Shown here in pieces: positions 25,238 through 32,770 of a DNA stretch of 33,030 nucleotides (the stretch's first letter is position 1; the number at the start of each line of letters is the position of its first letter). Position numbers and translations under genes: made by a program. Origin of the DNA: Comamonadaceae bacterium (GTDB lineage: Bacteria; Pseudomonadota; Gammaproteobacteria; Burkholderiales; Burkholderiaceae_C); contig JAAFIY010000037.1 of the NCBI GenBank assembly GCA_013297985.1, positions 1 through 33,030 on the forward strand, in the 5' to 3' direction. The notes under the pieces are model-generated. The model saw only the letters and a program-made list of their open reading frames with translations, was not told where the DNA came from and did no database searches.

Positions 25238-26059
25238 ATGAAGTCCAGCCGATTCAACGCGGTGCGGCTGTGCCGCAGGTCGTTTGTGGGCTTGAGCGCG
25301 GGCGTTTGGGCCTCGGCCCACCTGCCGATGGCACAAGCCCAAATCACCGACATCTTGGACGCCATCAACAAGGCGGGGCGCCAACGCATGCTGTCGCAGC
25401 GCATGTCCAAGGCCTATGTGGCACTGGCGCTGAACAACAGCGTGGCCGACGCGCGGCGGGTGCTGGATTTGTCCATGGCCTTGTTTGATCGGCAACTGGT
25501 AGAGCTCAAGGCCTTTGCACCCAACGAAGCCATTGTGGGCACCTACACCCGACTCGAGGCTGATTGGTCCAGCTTCAAAACCGCGCTGGTGGGTAAACCG
25601 CCGGTAATGGCAGGTGTGGCCCCGGTGTTGGCGCTAGACGCCCGCGTGCTGGCCCTGGCGCACCAAGGCACCACGCAGCTAGAGCAAACGTCCAACCGCT
25701 CCTTGGGCCGCTTGGTCAACATCGCTGGTCGTCAGCGCATGTTGTCGCAGCGCTTGGCCAAGTTTTACTTGAGTGCGGCGGCCAATGTGGACGCGCCCAC
25801 GGCCCAGCGCGAAATGGCCACTGCGCGCACCGAATTTGTCGCCGCCATGGAAACCCTGCGCACTGCGCCCGAGGCCACTGAGCGCATCAAGAACACACTG
25901 CAGTTGGGCGACGCGCAATGGATCTTCTTTACCAATGCGCTGGGCCAACTGCAACCCGGCCGCCCCAATGAAAGGCATGTGAACGAAGTCTTCGTCAGCA
26001 GTGAAAACCTGCTGACGGTGATGGACCAAGTCACAGGCCTATATGCCGCGCAGCGCTGA
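25238..26059 (+). CDS. Exported protein with two PilJ/NarX-like P-box motifs
   Basis: This 273-residue helical protein has an N-terminal export signal with adjacent arginines (CRRSFVGLSAGVWASAHLP). Two copies of a PilJ-type sensor motif follow: INKAGRQRMLSQRM (43-56) and NIAGRQRMLSQRL (161-173). They resemble the nitrate-binding P-box of NarX and NarQ (INKAGSLRMQSYRL type). No transmembrane anchor after the signal, no HAMP and no kinase follow. It therefore looks like a free periplasmic nitrate or nitrite binder. I chose the ATG at 25238 (AGGAG eight bases ahead) over an ATG at 25208 overlapping the nirB stop. Its partner is unknown. Confidence 0.85.
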   Translation: MKSSRFNAVRLCRRSFVGLSAGVWASAHLPMAQAQITDILDAINKAGRQRMLSQRMSKAYVALALNNSVADARRVLDLSMALFDRQLVELKAFAPNEAIVGTYTRLEADWSSFKTALVGKPPVMAGVAPVLALDARVLALAHQGTTQLEQTSNRSLGRLVNIAGRQRMLSQRLAKFYLSAAANVDAPTAQREMATARTEFVAAMETLRTAPEATERIKNTLQLGDAQWIFFTNALGQLQPGRPNERHVNEVFVSSENLLTVMDQVTGLYAAQR

Positions 26060-26065
26060 TTAAAT

Positions 26066-26096
26066 GGGCGCAATCAGCTATTTAATTGATAGCAAA
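26066..26096. repeat. Dispersed AGCTA/TAGCT intergenic repeat, upstream of nirD
   Basis: AGCTATTTAATTGATAGC is a near-palindromic AT-rich copy of the family. It is placed between the P-box protein stop and the nirD Shine-Dalgarno. Confidence 0.5.
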
Positions 26097-26116
26097 CTGG
26101 AAAACAAGAGATGCAG

Positions 26117-26503
26117 ATGAATGCATGGATCGCGATCTGCCAGGTCAATGACATCCCGGTGCTGGGCAGCCGCCGCGTGCAGCGCCCCAATGGCATGGAT
26201 GTGGCGGTGTTCCGCAATGACCAAGACGAGGTGTTTGCCCTGCTCGACCGCTGCCCCCACAAAGGCGGTCCGCTGTCGCAAGGCATTGTGTTTGGTCGCA
26301 ACGTGGCCTGCCCGCTGCACAACTGGACCATTGAACTCAATAGCGGCTGCGCCCGCGCCCCAGACGAAGGCTGCACACCGCGCTTTGCCGTCAAAGTAGA
26401 TGACGCGGGTACCGTGCACCTAGACGCCAACGAACTCGCCAGTGTGGGCCTGGACCTACCCCGCCCCATCGCAGGCCCCGCGCGGCGTGCAGGCGCGGCC
26501 TGA
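26117..26503 (+). CDS. nirD: Nitrite reductase small subunit (Rieske-type)
   Basis: This 128-residue Rieske-fold partner of NirB has the two expected 2Fe-2S half-sites, CPHKGGPLSQG and CPLHNW. They have the Cys-X-His and Cys-X-X-His spacing, so it probably binds a cluster. Many NirD proteins lack those ligands. An in-frame ATG at 26111 is possible, but AAGAG touches it, so the ATG at 26117 with six-base spacing is preferred. A Pro/Ala/Arg-rich tail ends the protein. nasA follows after 31 nt. Confidence 0.92.
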   Translation: MNAWIAICQVNDIPVLGSRRVQRPNGMDVAVFRNDQDEVFALLDRCPHKGGPLSQGIVFGRNVACPLHNWTIELNSGCARAPDEGCTPRFAVKVDDAGTVHLDANELASVGLDLPRPIAGPARRAGAA

Positions 26504-26534
26504 CAACCCGCGCGCTTCTGTAGGCCCCACGCTC

Positions 26535-29447
26535 ATGAACGCCGCTTTGCCCCCGCTGGTTGCCGCTTCGGTGACCACTGGCGAAGTCAAGTCCACCTGC
26601 CCGTATTGCGGCGTGGGTTGCGGCGTGATCATCCAAACCCAGGGCGATGCCATCGTGGGCGTGCGCGGCGACCCCGACCACCCGGCCAACTTTGGCCGCC
26701 TGTGTACCAAGGGCAGCACACTGCACCTCACCGCGTCTGCCGCCGTCACCAGCCAAACCCGGCTGCTGCAACCCCTGTGGCGCGATGAGCGCAGCGGCGC
26801 CTGGCAAGCCGCGTCGTGGGACGCTGCGCTGGATCTGGCCGCTCAGCGCTTTTTTGCCACCATCGCCCAGCACGGGCCAGACAGCGTCGGTTTCTACATT
26901 TCGGGCCAACTGTTGACAGAGGACTACTACGTCTTCAACAAACTGGCCAAGGGCCTGATCGGCACCAACAACGTTGACACCAATTCACGCCTGTGCATGA
27001 GCAGCGCCGTGGCTGGTTACAAGCAAACGCTGGGGGCTGATGCACCACCGGCCTGCTACGACGACGTGGACCACGCCGACTGCTTGTTTTTTGCAGGCAG
27101 CAACGCCGCGTGGGCGCATCCGGTGCTGTTTCGGCGCATTGAACAAGCCCGCGCTGCGCGCCCCCACATGAAGGTAGTGGTGGTTGACCCCCGCCGCACC
27201 GACACCACCGATTTGGCTGATTTGCATCTGCAAATTCAGCCCGGCACCGATGTGATGCTGTTCAACGGCCTGCTGCACCTGATGCTGTGGGAAGGCTGGA
27301 CCGACAGCGCCTACATAGCCGCCCACACCAGCGGTTTTGACGCCCTCAAATCCCTGGTGCGTGAAGCCACGCCAGAGGTGGTGGCCCGGGTGTGCGGCGT
27401 GCCCCAGGCCGATTTGCTGACCGCGGCCCGTTGGTTTGCGGGCATCGGCACCGCTGCCAACCCGCAGGCCCAGCGTGGCACCACCCTGAGCCTTTATTGC
27501 CAGGGCTTGAACCAATCCAGCAGCGGCACCGCCAAGAACACCGCGCTCATCAATTTGCACTTGGCGACCGGCCAAATTGGCAAGCCCGGCGCGGCACCGT
27601 TTTCGCTCACCGGCCAGCCTAACGCCATGGGCGGGCGCGAGGTGGGTGGTCTGGCTAATTTGCTCTCGGCCCACCGCGACATGGCCAACCCGGCGCACCG
27701 CGCCGAAGTGGCCGCGCTGTGGGGCCTGCCTGACGTACCCGCCAAACCCGGCAAAAGCGCCGTGGAGATGTTCCAAGCCGCGGCCGACGGCGAAATCCGC
27801 GCCCTGTGGATTGCCTGCACCAACCCCGCGCATTCCATGCCCGATGTGGCCACCGTGCGCCGCGCCTTGCAACGCGCTGAACTGGTCGTGCTGCAAGACG
27901 CCTTTGCCACCACCGCCACCGCCGAGTTCGCCCACCTGCTACTGCCCGCCACCACCTGGGGCGAAAAGGTGGGCACCGTCACCAATTCAGAACGCCGCAT
28001 CTCGCGGGTGCGTGCCGCTTTAGCAGCGCCCGGCCAGGCCCGGCACGACTGGGCCATTGCCACTGACTTTGCCCAGCGGCTTGAATCGCACCTGCGCCCC
28101 GACCGCCCCACGCTGTTTCCCTACAGCTTGCTTGATACCCACAGCGGCGCTGAATCCATTTGGCTCGAGCACCGCGAAAGCACCCGGGGCCGTGACCTGG
28201 ACATCACCGGCCTGAACTGGGCCATGCTGGACATCACCCCCCAGCAATGGCCGCTACCCGAAGGCCAAACCGAAGGCCGTGCGCGCCTGTACGCCGACGG
28301 CGTGTTCCCCGCCGCCGACGGCCGTGCCAAATTTGTGGCCAATGCCTACAAGCCGGTGGCCGATGCGCGCGAATCGCGCTACCCCTTTGCACTCACCACC
28401 GGTCGGCTGCGCGACCAGTGGCACGGCATGAGCCGCACCGGCACCCTGGGCCGCCTGTTTGGCCACGTGGCCGAGCCCTGCGTGCAAATGCATCCGCAAG
28501 ACATGCAAAGGCGCGGCTTGGCCGAGGGCGACCTGGCCCACATCACCAGCAAACGCGGCTCCATCGTGGTGCCGGTGCTGGCTGACCCGGGCCTGGGGCT
28601 GGCCCAAGCCTTCATGGCGATGCATTGGGGGCCTGAATGCTTAAGCGGTGTGTCAGCCACCGGCGAAGCGCTGGGCGGAGTGAACGCGCTCACTACCTCG
28701 GCCTATTGCCCCAGCAGCAAGCAGCCCGAACTCAAGCACGCCGCCGTCAAAATTTTGAAAGCCGAGCTGCCCTGGACGCTGATCGCCGCCGCCTGGCTGC
28801 CCGCTGACCAAGCTCTGGCCGTGCGCGAACAACTGCGCCGCCACATGCAGCGCTACCCATTCGCCAGCACCGTGCCCTTTGCCAGCGCCACGCCGCTGCA
28901 GCGCACCACGGGCGATGAACCTGTGGGCTTGTTGTTCAGAGCTGCAGCGCATGAAGCCCCACCGGCTGATGCGCTGGCCGAGCTAGAGCACCTGCTGCAA
29001 TTGAGCGGCGCGGACAGCCTGCGCTATGCCGACGCCAAGCGTGGCCAGCGGCGCACCGTGCGGTTGGTGCGTGGCGCGCCCGGCCAGCCCCGTGCCACGC
29101 TGCAAGGCTTTCTGCTGGCGGGCGACACCCAGGCTCGCGGCTGGATTGAGGCGCTGCTCAAGTCCCAAGCTGAAGCCGCCGACTACGGCCGCTACTTGCT
29201 CGCCCCCAGCGCCAAGCCACCAGCCGCTTTGGCTGCCAGCACTGCCACCGAGATGGTCTGCAGCTGTTTTGGCGTTTCCGCGCAAGACATCACCAGCGCC
29301 CTGCCCGGCTGCAGCGGCTCAGAGACCGAGCGCCTGGGCCAACTGCAAGGCCAACTGCGTTGCGGCACCAACTGCGGTTCGTGCCTGCCGCAGCTCAAGC
29401 GGCAGGTGCGCCAGTCCATCGTGCCGGTGGCGGTGTCGGTGGGATAG
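26535..29447 (+). CDS. nasA: Assimilatory nitrate reductase catalytic subunit
   Basis: This cytoplasmic molybdenum (bis-MGD) enzyme reduces nitrate to nitrite. The 970-residue protein begins with a 4Fe-4S site (Cys22, 25, 29 in CPYCGVGCGV, and Cys57). The molybdopterin domains follow, including NVDTNSRLCMSSAVAGYK with the candidate Mo-ligand cysteine. The MoCo C-terminal domain contains TTGRLRDQWHGMSRTG. From about residue 905 a BFD-like 2Fe-2S domain is fused (VCSCFGVSA, CGTNCGSCLPQLKRQ). No separate flavoprotein reductase (NasC) gene is present in the operon, so the electron donor is unclear. The start is the ATG at 26535 with a weak Shine-Dalgarno. Confidence 0.95.
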   Translation: MNAALPPLVAASVTTGEVKSTCPYCGVGCGVIIQTQGDAIVGVRGDPDHPANFGRLCTKGSTLHLTASAAVTSQTRLLQPLWRDERSGAWQAASWDAALDLAAQRFFATIAQHGPDSVGFYISGQLLTEDYYVFNKLAKGLIGTNNVDTNSRLCMSSAVAGYKQTLGADAPPACYDDVDHADCLFFAGSNAAWAHPVLFRRIEQARAARPHMKVVVVDPRRTDTTDLADLHLQIQPGTDVMLFNGLLHLMLWEGWTDSAYIAAHTSGFDALKSLVREATPEVVARVCGVPQADLLTAARWFAGIGTAANPQAQRGTTLSLYCQGLNQSSSGTAKNTALINLHLATGQIGKPGAAPFSLTGQPNAMGGREVGGLANLLSAHRDMANPAHRAEVAALWGLPDVPAKPGKSAVEMFQAAADGEIRALWIACTNPAHSMPDVATVRRALQRAELVVLQDAFATTATAEFAHLLLPATTWGEKVGTVTNSERRISRVRAALAAPGQARHDWAIATDFAQRLESHLRPDRPTLFPYSLLDTHSGAESIWLEHRESTRGRDLDITGLNWAMLDITPQQWPLPEGQTEGRARLYADGVFPAADGRAKFVANAYKPVADARESRYPFALTTGRLRDQWHGMSRTGTLGRLFGHVAEPCVQMHPQDMQRRGLAEGDLAHITSKRGSIVVPVLADPGLGLAQAFMAMHWGPECLSGVSATGEALGGVNALTTSAYCPSSKQPELKHAAVKILKAELPWTLIAAAWLPADQALAVREQLRRHMQRYPFASTVPFASATPLQRTTGDEPVGLLFRAAAHEAPPADALAELEHLLQLSGADSLRYADAKRGQRRTVRLVRGAPGQPRATLQGFLLAGDTQARGWIEALLKSQAEAADYGRYLLAPSAKPPAALAASTATEMVCSCFGVSAQDITSALPGCSGSETERLGQLQGQLRCGTNCGSCLPQLKRQVRQSIVPVAVSVG

Positions 29448-29510
29448 AGCGCCGCAGGCGTCATTGGGCATATTCGCTGGCTGCATAAGTCGGCCTGCAA
29501 AATCGGCAGC

Positions 29511-30521
29511 ATGGGCATCAGCCACTTCATCAAAGAAATCGGCCGCGGCAAAGAAGGCGCGCGCGCGCTCAGCCGTGCGCAAGCGGCCGACCTGCTGGGC
29601 CAAGTGCTCGACGGCGCGGTGACCGATCTGGAAGTGGGCGCCTTTTGCATCGCCATGCGCATCAAGGGCGAAACGGCTGACGAGATGGCTGGTTTTTTGG
29701 ATGCGGTGCACGCCCGGCTGACGCCCCTGGCCTGCAACGCCCGCGGCCCCGTGGTCGTGCTGCCCAGCTACAACGGCAGCCGCCGCCTGCCACTGCTTAC
29801 GCCCCTGTTGGCGCTGCTGCTGGCGCGCGAGGGGCTGGCGGTGCTGGTGCATGGCAGCGCCACCGAGAACCGGCGTTTGTCGATGGCTGATTTTGTGGCC
29901 GCGCCCACTGCACCAGGTTTGCAAGCCTTTTCGGCCACATCCGGCGCGAATACGCCGCAAGTAGCTATAGAAAATGTAGCAATTCAGATCACTGAAGGCC
30001 AAGCGGTGTGGGCGCCCACCGCCCACCTCTGCCCGGCGCTCGAGCGCCTGCTGCAAGTGCGCCGCACCATCGGCCTGCGCAACCCGGCGCACAGTTTGGT
30101 CAAGCACATGAATCCGCTGGCCGCCAACGCGCATCCCGCTGTGGTGGTGGGCAGCTACACCCACCCCGAATACGCCCAATCGATGGCCGATACCGTGGCG
30201 CTGGTGCAAAGCCATGCCCTGCTGCTGCGCGGCACCGAAGGCGAAGCCGTGGCCGATGCGCGCCGCCAACCGGCCCTGCGCGGCTACATCGCAGGCCAAT
30301 GCGTGTTGGACATCGCCCCCCAAGAAGGCCCGCTGGTCACCTTGCCCGAATGGCCCGCCGAAGTCACCGCCGACAGCGTGCGCAGCTACACCCAAGCGGT
30401 GCTGGCAGGCGCTCTGCCTGTGCCCGCGCCGCTGGCCGCCCAAGTGGCCGCGCTGGTGCGCCTGCACGGCTTGGCACGCAAGCTGCAAGCCGATCCAACT
30501 GTGCACGCCCAACCCGCTTGA
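29511..30521 (+). CDS. ybiB: YbiB-type protein (TrpD2 / anthranilate phosphoribosyltransferase-like fold)
   Basis: This 336-residue member of the glycosyltransferase family 3 fold is related to TrpD. E. coli YbiB (TrpD2) binds nucleic acid and lacks TrpD activity. Visible family features are the N-terminal helical domain (LLGQVLDGAVTDLEVGAFCIAMRIKGE), VVLPSYNGSRRLPLLTPLLA, VLVHGSATENRR, and RRTIGLRNPAHSLVKHMNP. It recurs in nitrate assimilation clusters of this group, but its role there is unknown. Codons 151-160 (29961-29990) form an AT-rich block that resembles the dispersed AGCTA repeat, probably an in-frame insertion. The start is the ATG at 29511. Confidence 0.88.
   Translation: MGISHFIKEIGRGKEGARALSRAQAADLLGQVLDGAVTDLEVGAFCIAMRIKGETADEMAGFLDAVHARLTPLACNARGPVVVLPSYNGSRRLPLLTPLLALLLAREGLAVLVHGSATENRRLSMADFVAAPTAPGLQAFSATSGANTPQVAIENVAIQITEGQAVWAPTAHLCPALERLLQVRRTIGLRNPAHSLVKHMNPLAANAHPAVVVGSYTHPEYAQSMADTVALVQSHALLLRGTEGEAVADARRQPALRGYIAGQCVLDIAPQEGPLVTLPEWPAEVTADSVRSYTQAVLAGALPVPAPLAAQVAALVRLHGLARKLQADPTVHAQPA
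29961..29990 (+). repeat. AGCTA repeat-like segment inside ybiB
   Basis: GTAGCTATAGAAAATGTAGC plus the following AATTCAGATC is AT-rich inside a GC-rich gene. It carries the GTAGCTAT and GTAGCAA ends of the dispersed repeat. It begins exactly at a codon boundary and encodes VAIENVAIQI using codons uncommon here (GTA, ATA, AAT). Confidence 0.45.
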
Positions 30522-30539
30522 TTGCGCCCGATTCTGCCG

Positions 30540-31367
30540 ATGACTTCCACCCCATCCACCCCCAGAACCCAGCCCCAGTCCCAAGCCCCCGGCCGCGTGC
30601 TGCTGGTGGGCGCGGGCCCCGGTGACCCCGAATTGCTCACCTTGAAAGCCGTGCGCGCCATTGCGCAAGCCACGCTGATCTTGGTGGACGACCTCGTCAA
30701 CCCCGCGGTACTGGCCCACGCGCAGCCCAGCGCGCGCATCGTGCAAGTGGGCAAGCGCGGCGGCTGTAGAAGCACGCCCCAGGCCTTTATTGACCGCCTG
30801 ATGTGCCGCGCCGCCAAACGCGGCGACGTGGTGGTGCGTTTAAAAGGCGGTGACCCGTTTATCTTTGGCCGGGGCGGTGAAGAAATGCAGGCGCTGCAAG
30901 CCGCGGGCATTGCGGTAGAAGTGGTCAACGGCATCAGCTCGGGCGTGGCCGCCGTCACCAGCCTGGGGGTGCCGCTTACCCACCGCGAACATGCCCACGG
31001 CGTGCTCCTGGTCACCGGCCACGCCAAGCCGGGCGACGCGGGCGTGGATTGGGCGGATTTGGCCCACACCGCGCAGCGGCAAAAGCTCACCTTGGTGATC
31101 TACATGGGCTTGAGCGGCCTGCCCAGCATCCAAGCCGGTTTGCTGGCCGGTTTGCCCGCCCACACCCCAGCCGCGCTGGTGCACGGCGCCAGCACCACGG
31201 GCCAGCGCCAGTGGGTGACCACGCTGGCCGACTTACCGGCCTGCGCCCAGCGCGAAGGCGTGACCAGCCCGGCCATCGTGGTGGTGGGTGACGTGCTGCA
31301 AGGTTGCGCTGCCGCCACGCAGGACTTGCAGACAAGCGCAAAACGCTATAATCGAGGGCTTTTGTAG
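30540..31367 (+). CDS. cobA: Uroporphyrinogen-III C-methyltransferase (SUMT)
   Basis: This enzyme methylates uroporphyrinogen III twice with S-adenosylmethionine to precorrin-2, the first step to siroheme (and cobalamin). The 275-residue single-domain enzyme lacks the CysG dehydrogenase/chelatase part. Signature motifs are VGAGPGDPELLTLKA, the central RLKGGDPFIFGRGGEE, and VNGISSGVAAVTSLGVPLTHR. Its place at the end of the nitrate operon fits supply of siroheme to NirB. The start is the ATG at 30540, with TTG codons upstream ignored. The rpsU promoter lies inside the last codons of this gene. Confidence 0.94.
   Translation: MTSTPSTPRTQPQSQAPGRVLLVGAGPGDPELLTLKAVRAIAQATLILVDDLVNPAVLAHAQPSARIVQVGKRGGCRSTPQAFIDRLMCRAAKRGDVVVRLKGGDPFIFGRGGEEMQALQAAGIAVEVVNGISSGVAAVTSLGVPLTHREHAHGVLLVTGHAKPGDAGVDWADLAHTAQRQKLTLVIYMGLSGLPSIQAGLLAGLPAHTPAALVHGASTTGQRQWVTTLADLPACAQREGVTSPAIVVVGDVLQGCAAATQDLQTSAKRYNRGLL
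31324..31352 (+). promoter_or_regulatory. Sigma-70 promoter of the rpsU operon
   Basis: A perfect TATAAT at 31347-31352 is preceded by TTGCAG at 31326-31331 (15-bp spacer), or by ACTTGC with 17 bp. It lies within the 3' end of cobA. It would start the rpsU-yqeY transcript near 31359, giving a leader of about 180 nt. Confidence 0.65.
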
Positions 31368-31400
31368 TTGGCGCTGCCCTTGTGACGCCAGTTGCACACC

Positions 31401-31433
31401 GGGTGGTCTAGCGGCTACATGAGCCCCCCACCC
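31401..31433 (+). promoter_or_regulatory. Stem-loop in the rpsU leader
   Basis: GGGTGG (31401-31406) pairs with CCACCC (31428-31433). Inside, GGCT/AGCC closes a 5-nt loop ACATG. It stands early in the long rpsU leader, which has no other gene. It could be an attenuation or protein-binding structure. Confidence 0.35.
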
Positions 31434-31539
31434 ACCGCGCGCGCGGCAGCCCCGGCCCGATCTTCTGGGGACACTTGCAGCGCTGCGGGCACCCAAAGTT
31501 GTTGTCCACATCGTTGCTGTTCTTCGTTGTTTGTCCCCC

Positions 31540-31752
31540 ATGACCACCATCCGCGTTAAAGAAAACGAGCCGTTTGACGTCGCTCTGCGTCGCTTCAAGC
31601 GCACCATTGAAAAGCTGGGCCTGCTGACCGACCTGCGCGCCCGCGAGTTCTACGAAAAGCCCACCGCCGAGCGCAAGCGCAAGAAGGCCGCCGCCGTCAA
31701 GCGCCACTACAAGCGCGTGCGCAGCATGGAACTGCCCAAAAAGATGTATTGA
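31540..31752 (+). CDS. rpsU: 30S ribosomal protein S21
   Basis: This 70-residue basic protein of the 30S platform is needed for initiation near the anti-Shine-Dalgarno region. The sequence [20 protein letters not shown] and the terminal [13 protein letters not shown] are typical. The ATG at 31540 has no Shine-Dalgarno in front of it (pyrimidine-rich CGTTGTTTGTCCCCC). It heads the macromolecular synthesis operon: yqeY follows, while dnaG and rpoD, common later members, are not next in this window. Confidence 0.95.
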   Translation: MTTIRVKENEPFDVALRRFKRTIEKLGLLTDLRAREFYEKPTAERKRKKAAAVKRHYKRVRSMELPKKMY

Positions 31753-31794
31753 TCGGTCTGCATGGCCGCTGCGGCGGCTAGTGCCACCCATCGC

Positions 31795-31827
31795 AAGGGC
31801 GCTTCCAAGCGCCCTTGTTCGTTTCTG
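31795..31827 (+). terminator. Hairpin between rpsU and yqeY (attenuator or partial terminator)
   Basis: AAGGGCGCTT (31795-31804) and AAGCGCCCTT (31807-31816) are perfect 10-bp complements separated by CC. GTTCGTTTCTG follows, which is only modestly U-rich. It probably reduces read-through from the abundant S21 message into yqeY. Confidence 0.65.
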
Positions 31828-31851
31828 ACACCCTCTTTCCCCCTGCCCACC

Positions 31852-32316
31852 ATGAGCCTCAAAGAACGCCTCACAGAAGACATGAAAGCCGCCATGCGCG
31901 CCAAAGAAACGGCGCGCCTGTCAGCCATTCGCCTGATCAACGCCGCCATCAAGCAGCGCGAGGTTGACGAGCGCATCACCCTGGACGACGCCGCCGTGGT
32001 GGGCGTGATTGAAAAAATGCTCAAGCAGCGCCGCGACAGCATCGAAGCCTTCGACAAAGCGGGCCGCACCGATCTAGCCGACGCCGAACGGGCCGAAGCC
32101 GCCGTGCTGAACAGCTACATGCCCGAGCGCTTGGGTGCAGACGCAGTGGCCGCCGCAGTCAAAGCCGTGGTCGCGCAAGTCAGTGCCGACCTGGGCCGCG
32201 CGCCCGCCGCCGCCGACATGGGCAAAGTGATGGCGGCCGCCAAGGCCGCGCTGGCAGGCAAGGCGGATATGGCACAGGTGTCGGCTGCGGTGAAAGCTGC
32301 GCTGGCTCAGGGCTGA
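31852..32316 (+). CDS. yqeY: GatB/YqeY domain-containing protein
   Basis: This 154-residue protein is of the YqeY family, related to the tRNA-binding tail of the amidotransferase subunit GatB. Family features are the N-terminal MSLKERLTEDMKAAMRAKE, the SAIRLINAAIKQREVD segment and the C-terminal GRAPAAADMGKVMAAAKAAL. Its biochemical role is unsettled. Linkage to rpsU is common across bacteria. I place the start at the ATG at 31852, where homology begins. No strong Shine-Dalgarno is visible. Confidence 0.92.
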   Translation: MSLKERLTEDMKAAMRAKETARLSAIRLINAAIKQREVDERITLDDAAVVGVIEKMLKQRRDSIEAFDKAGRTDLADAERAEAAVLNSYMPERLGADAVAAAVKAVVAQVSADLGRAPAAADMGKVMAAAKAALAGKADMAQVSAAVKAALAQG

Positions 32317-32346
32317 AGCAAGGCTTCGGTGCTGATTGGGCTGAAG

Positions 32347-32390
32347 CGCCCTAGAAATAAGCGCGAGCAGCTACAAAAAAAGTAGCTCTT
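32347..32390 (-). repeat. Dispersed AGCTA/TAGCT intergenic repeat, copy after yqeY
   Basis: On the minus strand it reads GAGCTACTTTTTTTGTAGC followed by TGCTCGCGCTTATTTCTAGGG, parallel to the 22617 copy. Arms AGCTAC and GTAGCT pair across the T-run. Confidence 0.6.
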
Positions 32391-32426
32391 GGGCTGGGCC
32401 GCCGCTCAGGAAATCGTTCAGGCCAA

Positions 32427-32451
32427 ATAATTGGGGTCTGACCCCAATTAT
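32427..32451. repeat. GGGGTCTGACCCC palindrome (REP-like)
   Basis: This is a perfect 11-bp inverted repeat (arms ATAATTGGGGT and ACCCCAATTAT) around CTG. From memory, this core is a recurring REP-like palindrome in proteobacteria, often near REP-associated transposases. None is present in this window. Confidence 0.55.
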
Positions 32452-32464
32452 CAAAAATGATAGC
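32450..32464. repeat. Dispersed repeat fragment
   Basis: ATCAAAAATGATAGC is identical to 19128-19142. It abuts the GGGGTCTGACCCC palindrome. Confidence 0.4.
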
Positions 32465-32586
32465 TAGATGCGGCCAATTGGTGGGCCTGCGCTTGTGGTT
32501 TGGTGGTTGGTTTTTTCGGCGCTGGCTTGGTGACGAACTTCCGCCCGAGGTGTGCCGATGCAGCACCCCCGATTCGACGGCAGTGA

Positions 32587-32704
32587 CGGAAGCGCAGCAG
32601 CCGAGTGGGTGGCCCGATAGCGTAATTAGAGGAGGAGAAGAGTCCAGTGGACTCTTCGGGGGACATGGAGCTATCGGGCTGCCCGCTCGGCTGTTGTGCT
32701 TCTG
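32587..32704. repeat. 118-nt imperfect inverted repeat / long RNA hairpin
   Basis: Arms 32587-32621 and 32670-32704 (35 nt each) pair at every position. There are 29 Watson-Crick pairs and six differences that are all G-U. Inside is a separate 9-bp hairpin GAAGAGTCC/GGACTCTTC (32637-32657) with loop AGT, separated by asymmetric internal-loop sequence of 15 and 12 nt. It may be a mobile repeat or a structured RNA. Orientation is undetermined. Confidence 0.6.
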
Positions 32705-32770
32705 GGCAGAGCGCCCAAAGCAAGCACCAGAAAAACCTCAAAACAAAAACAGCCTCTACCGCCCTAAAAC

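Noticed and set aside
31401..31440. A tRNA-like 5' end (GGGTGGTCTAGCGG) in the rpsU leader
   Set aside because: No anticodon arm, T arm or matching acceptor 3' strand follows.
32587..32704. The long hairpin as an integron attC site
   Set aside because: The arm ends lack the RYYYAAC/GTTRRRY core sites, the stem is near perfect without the expected extrahelical bases, and no integrase or cassette array is present.
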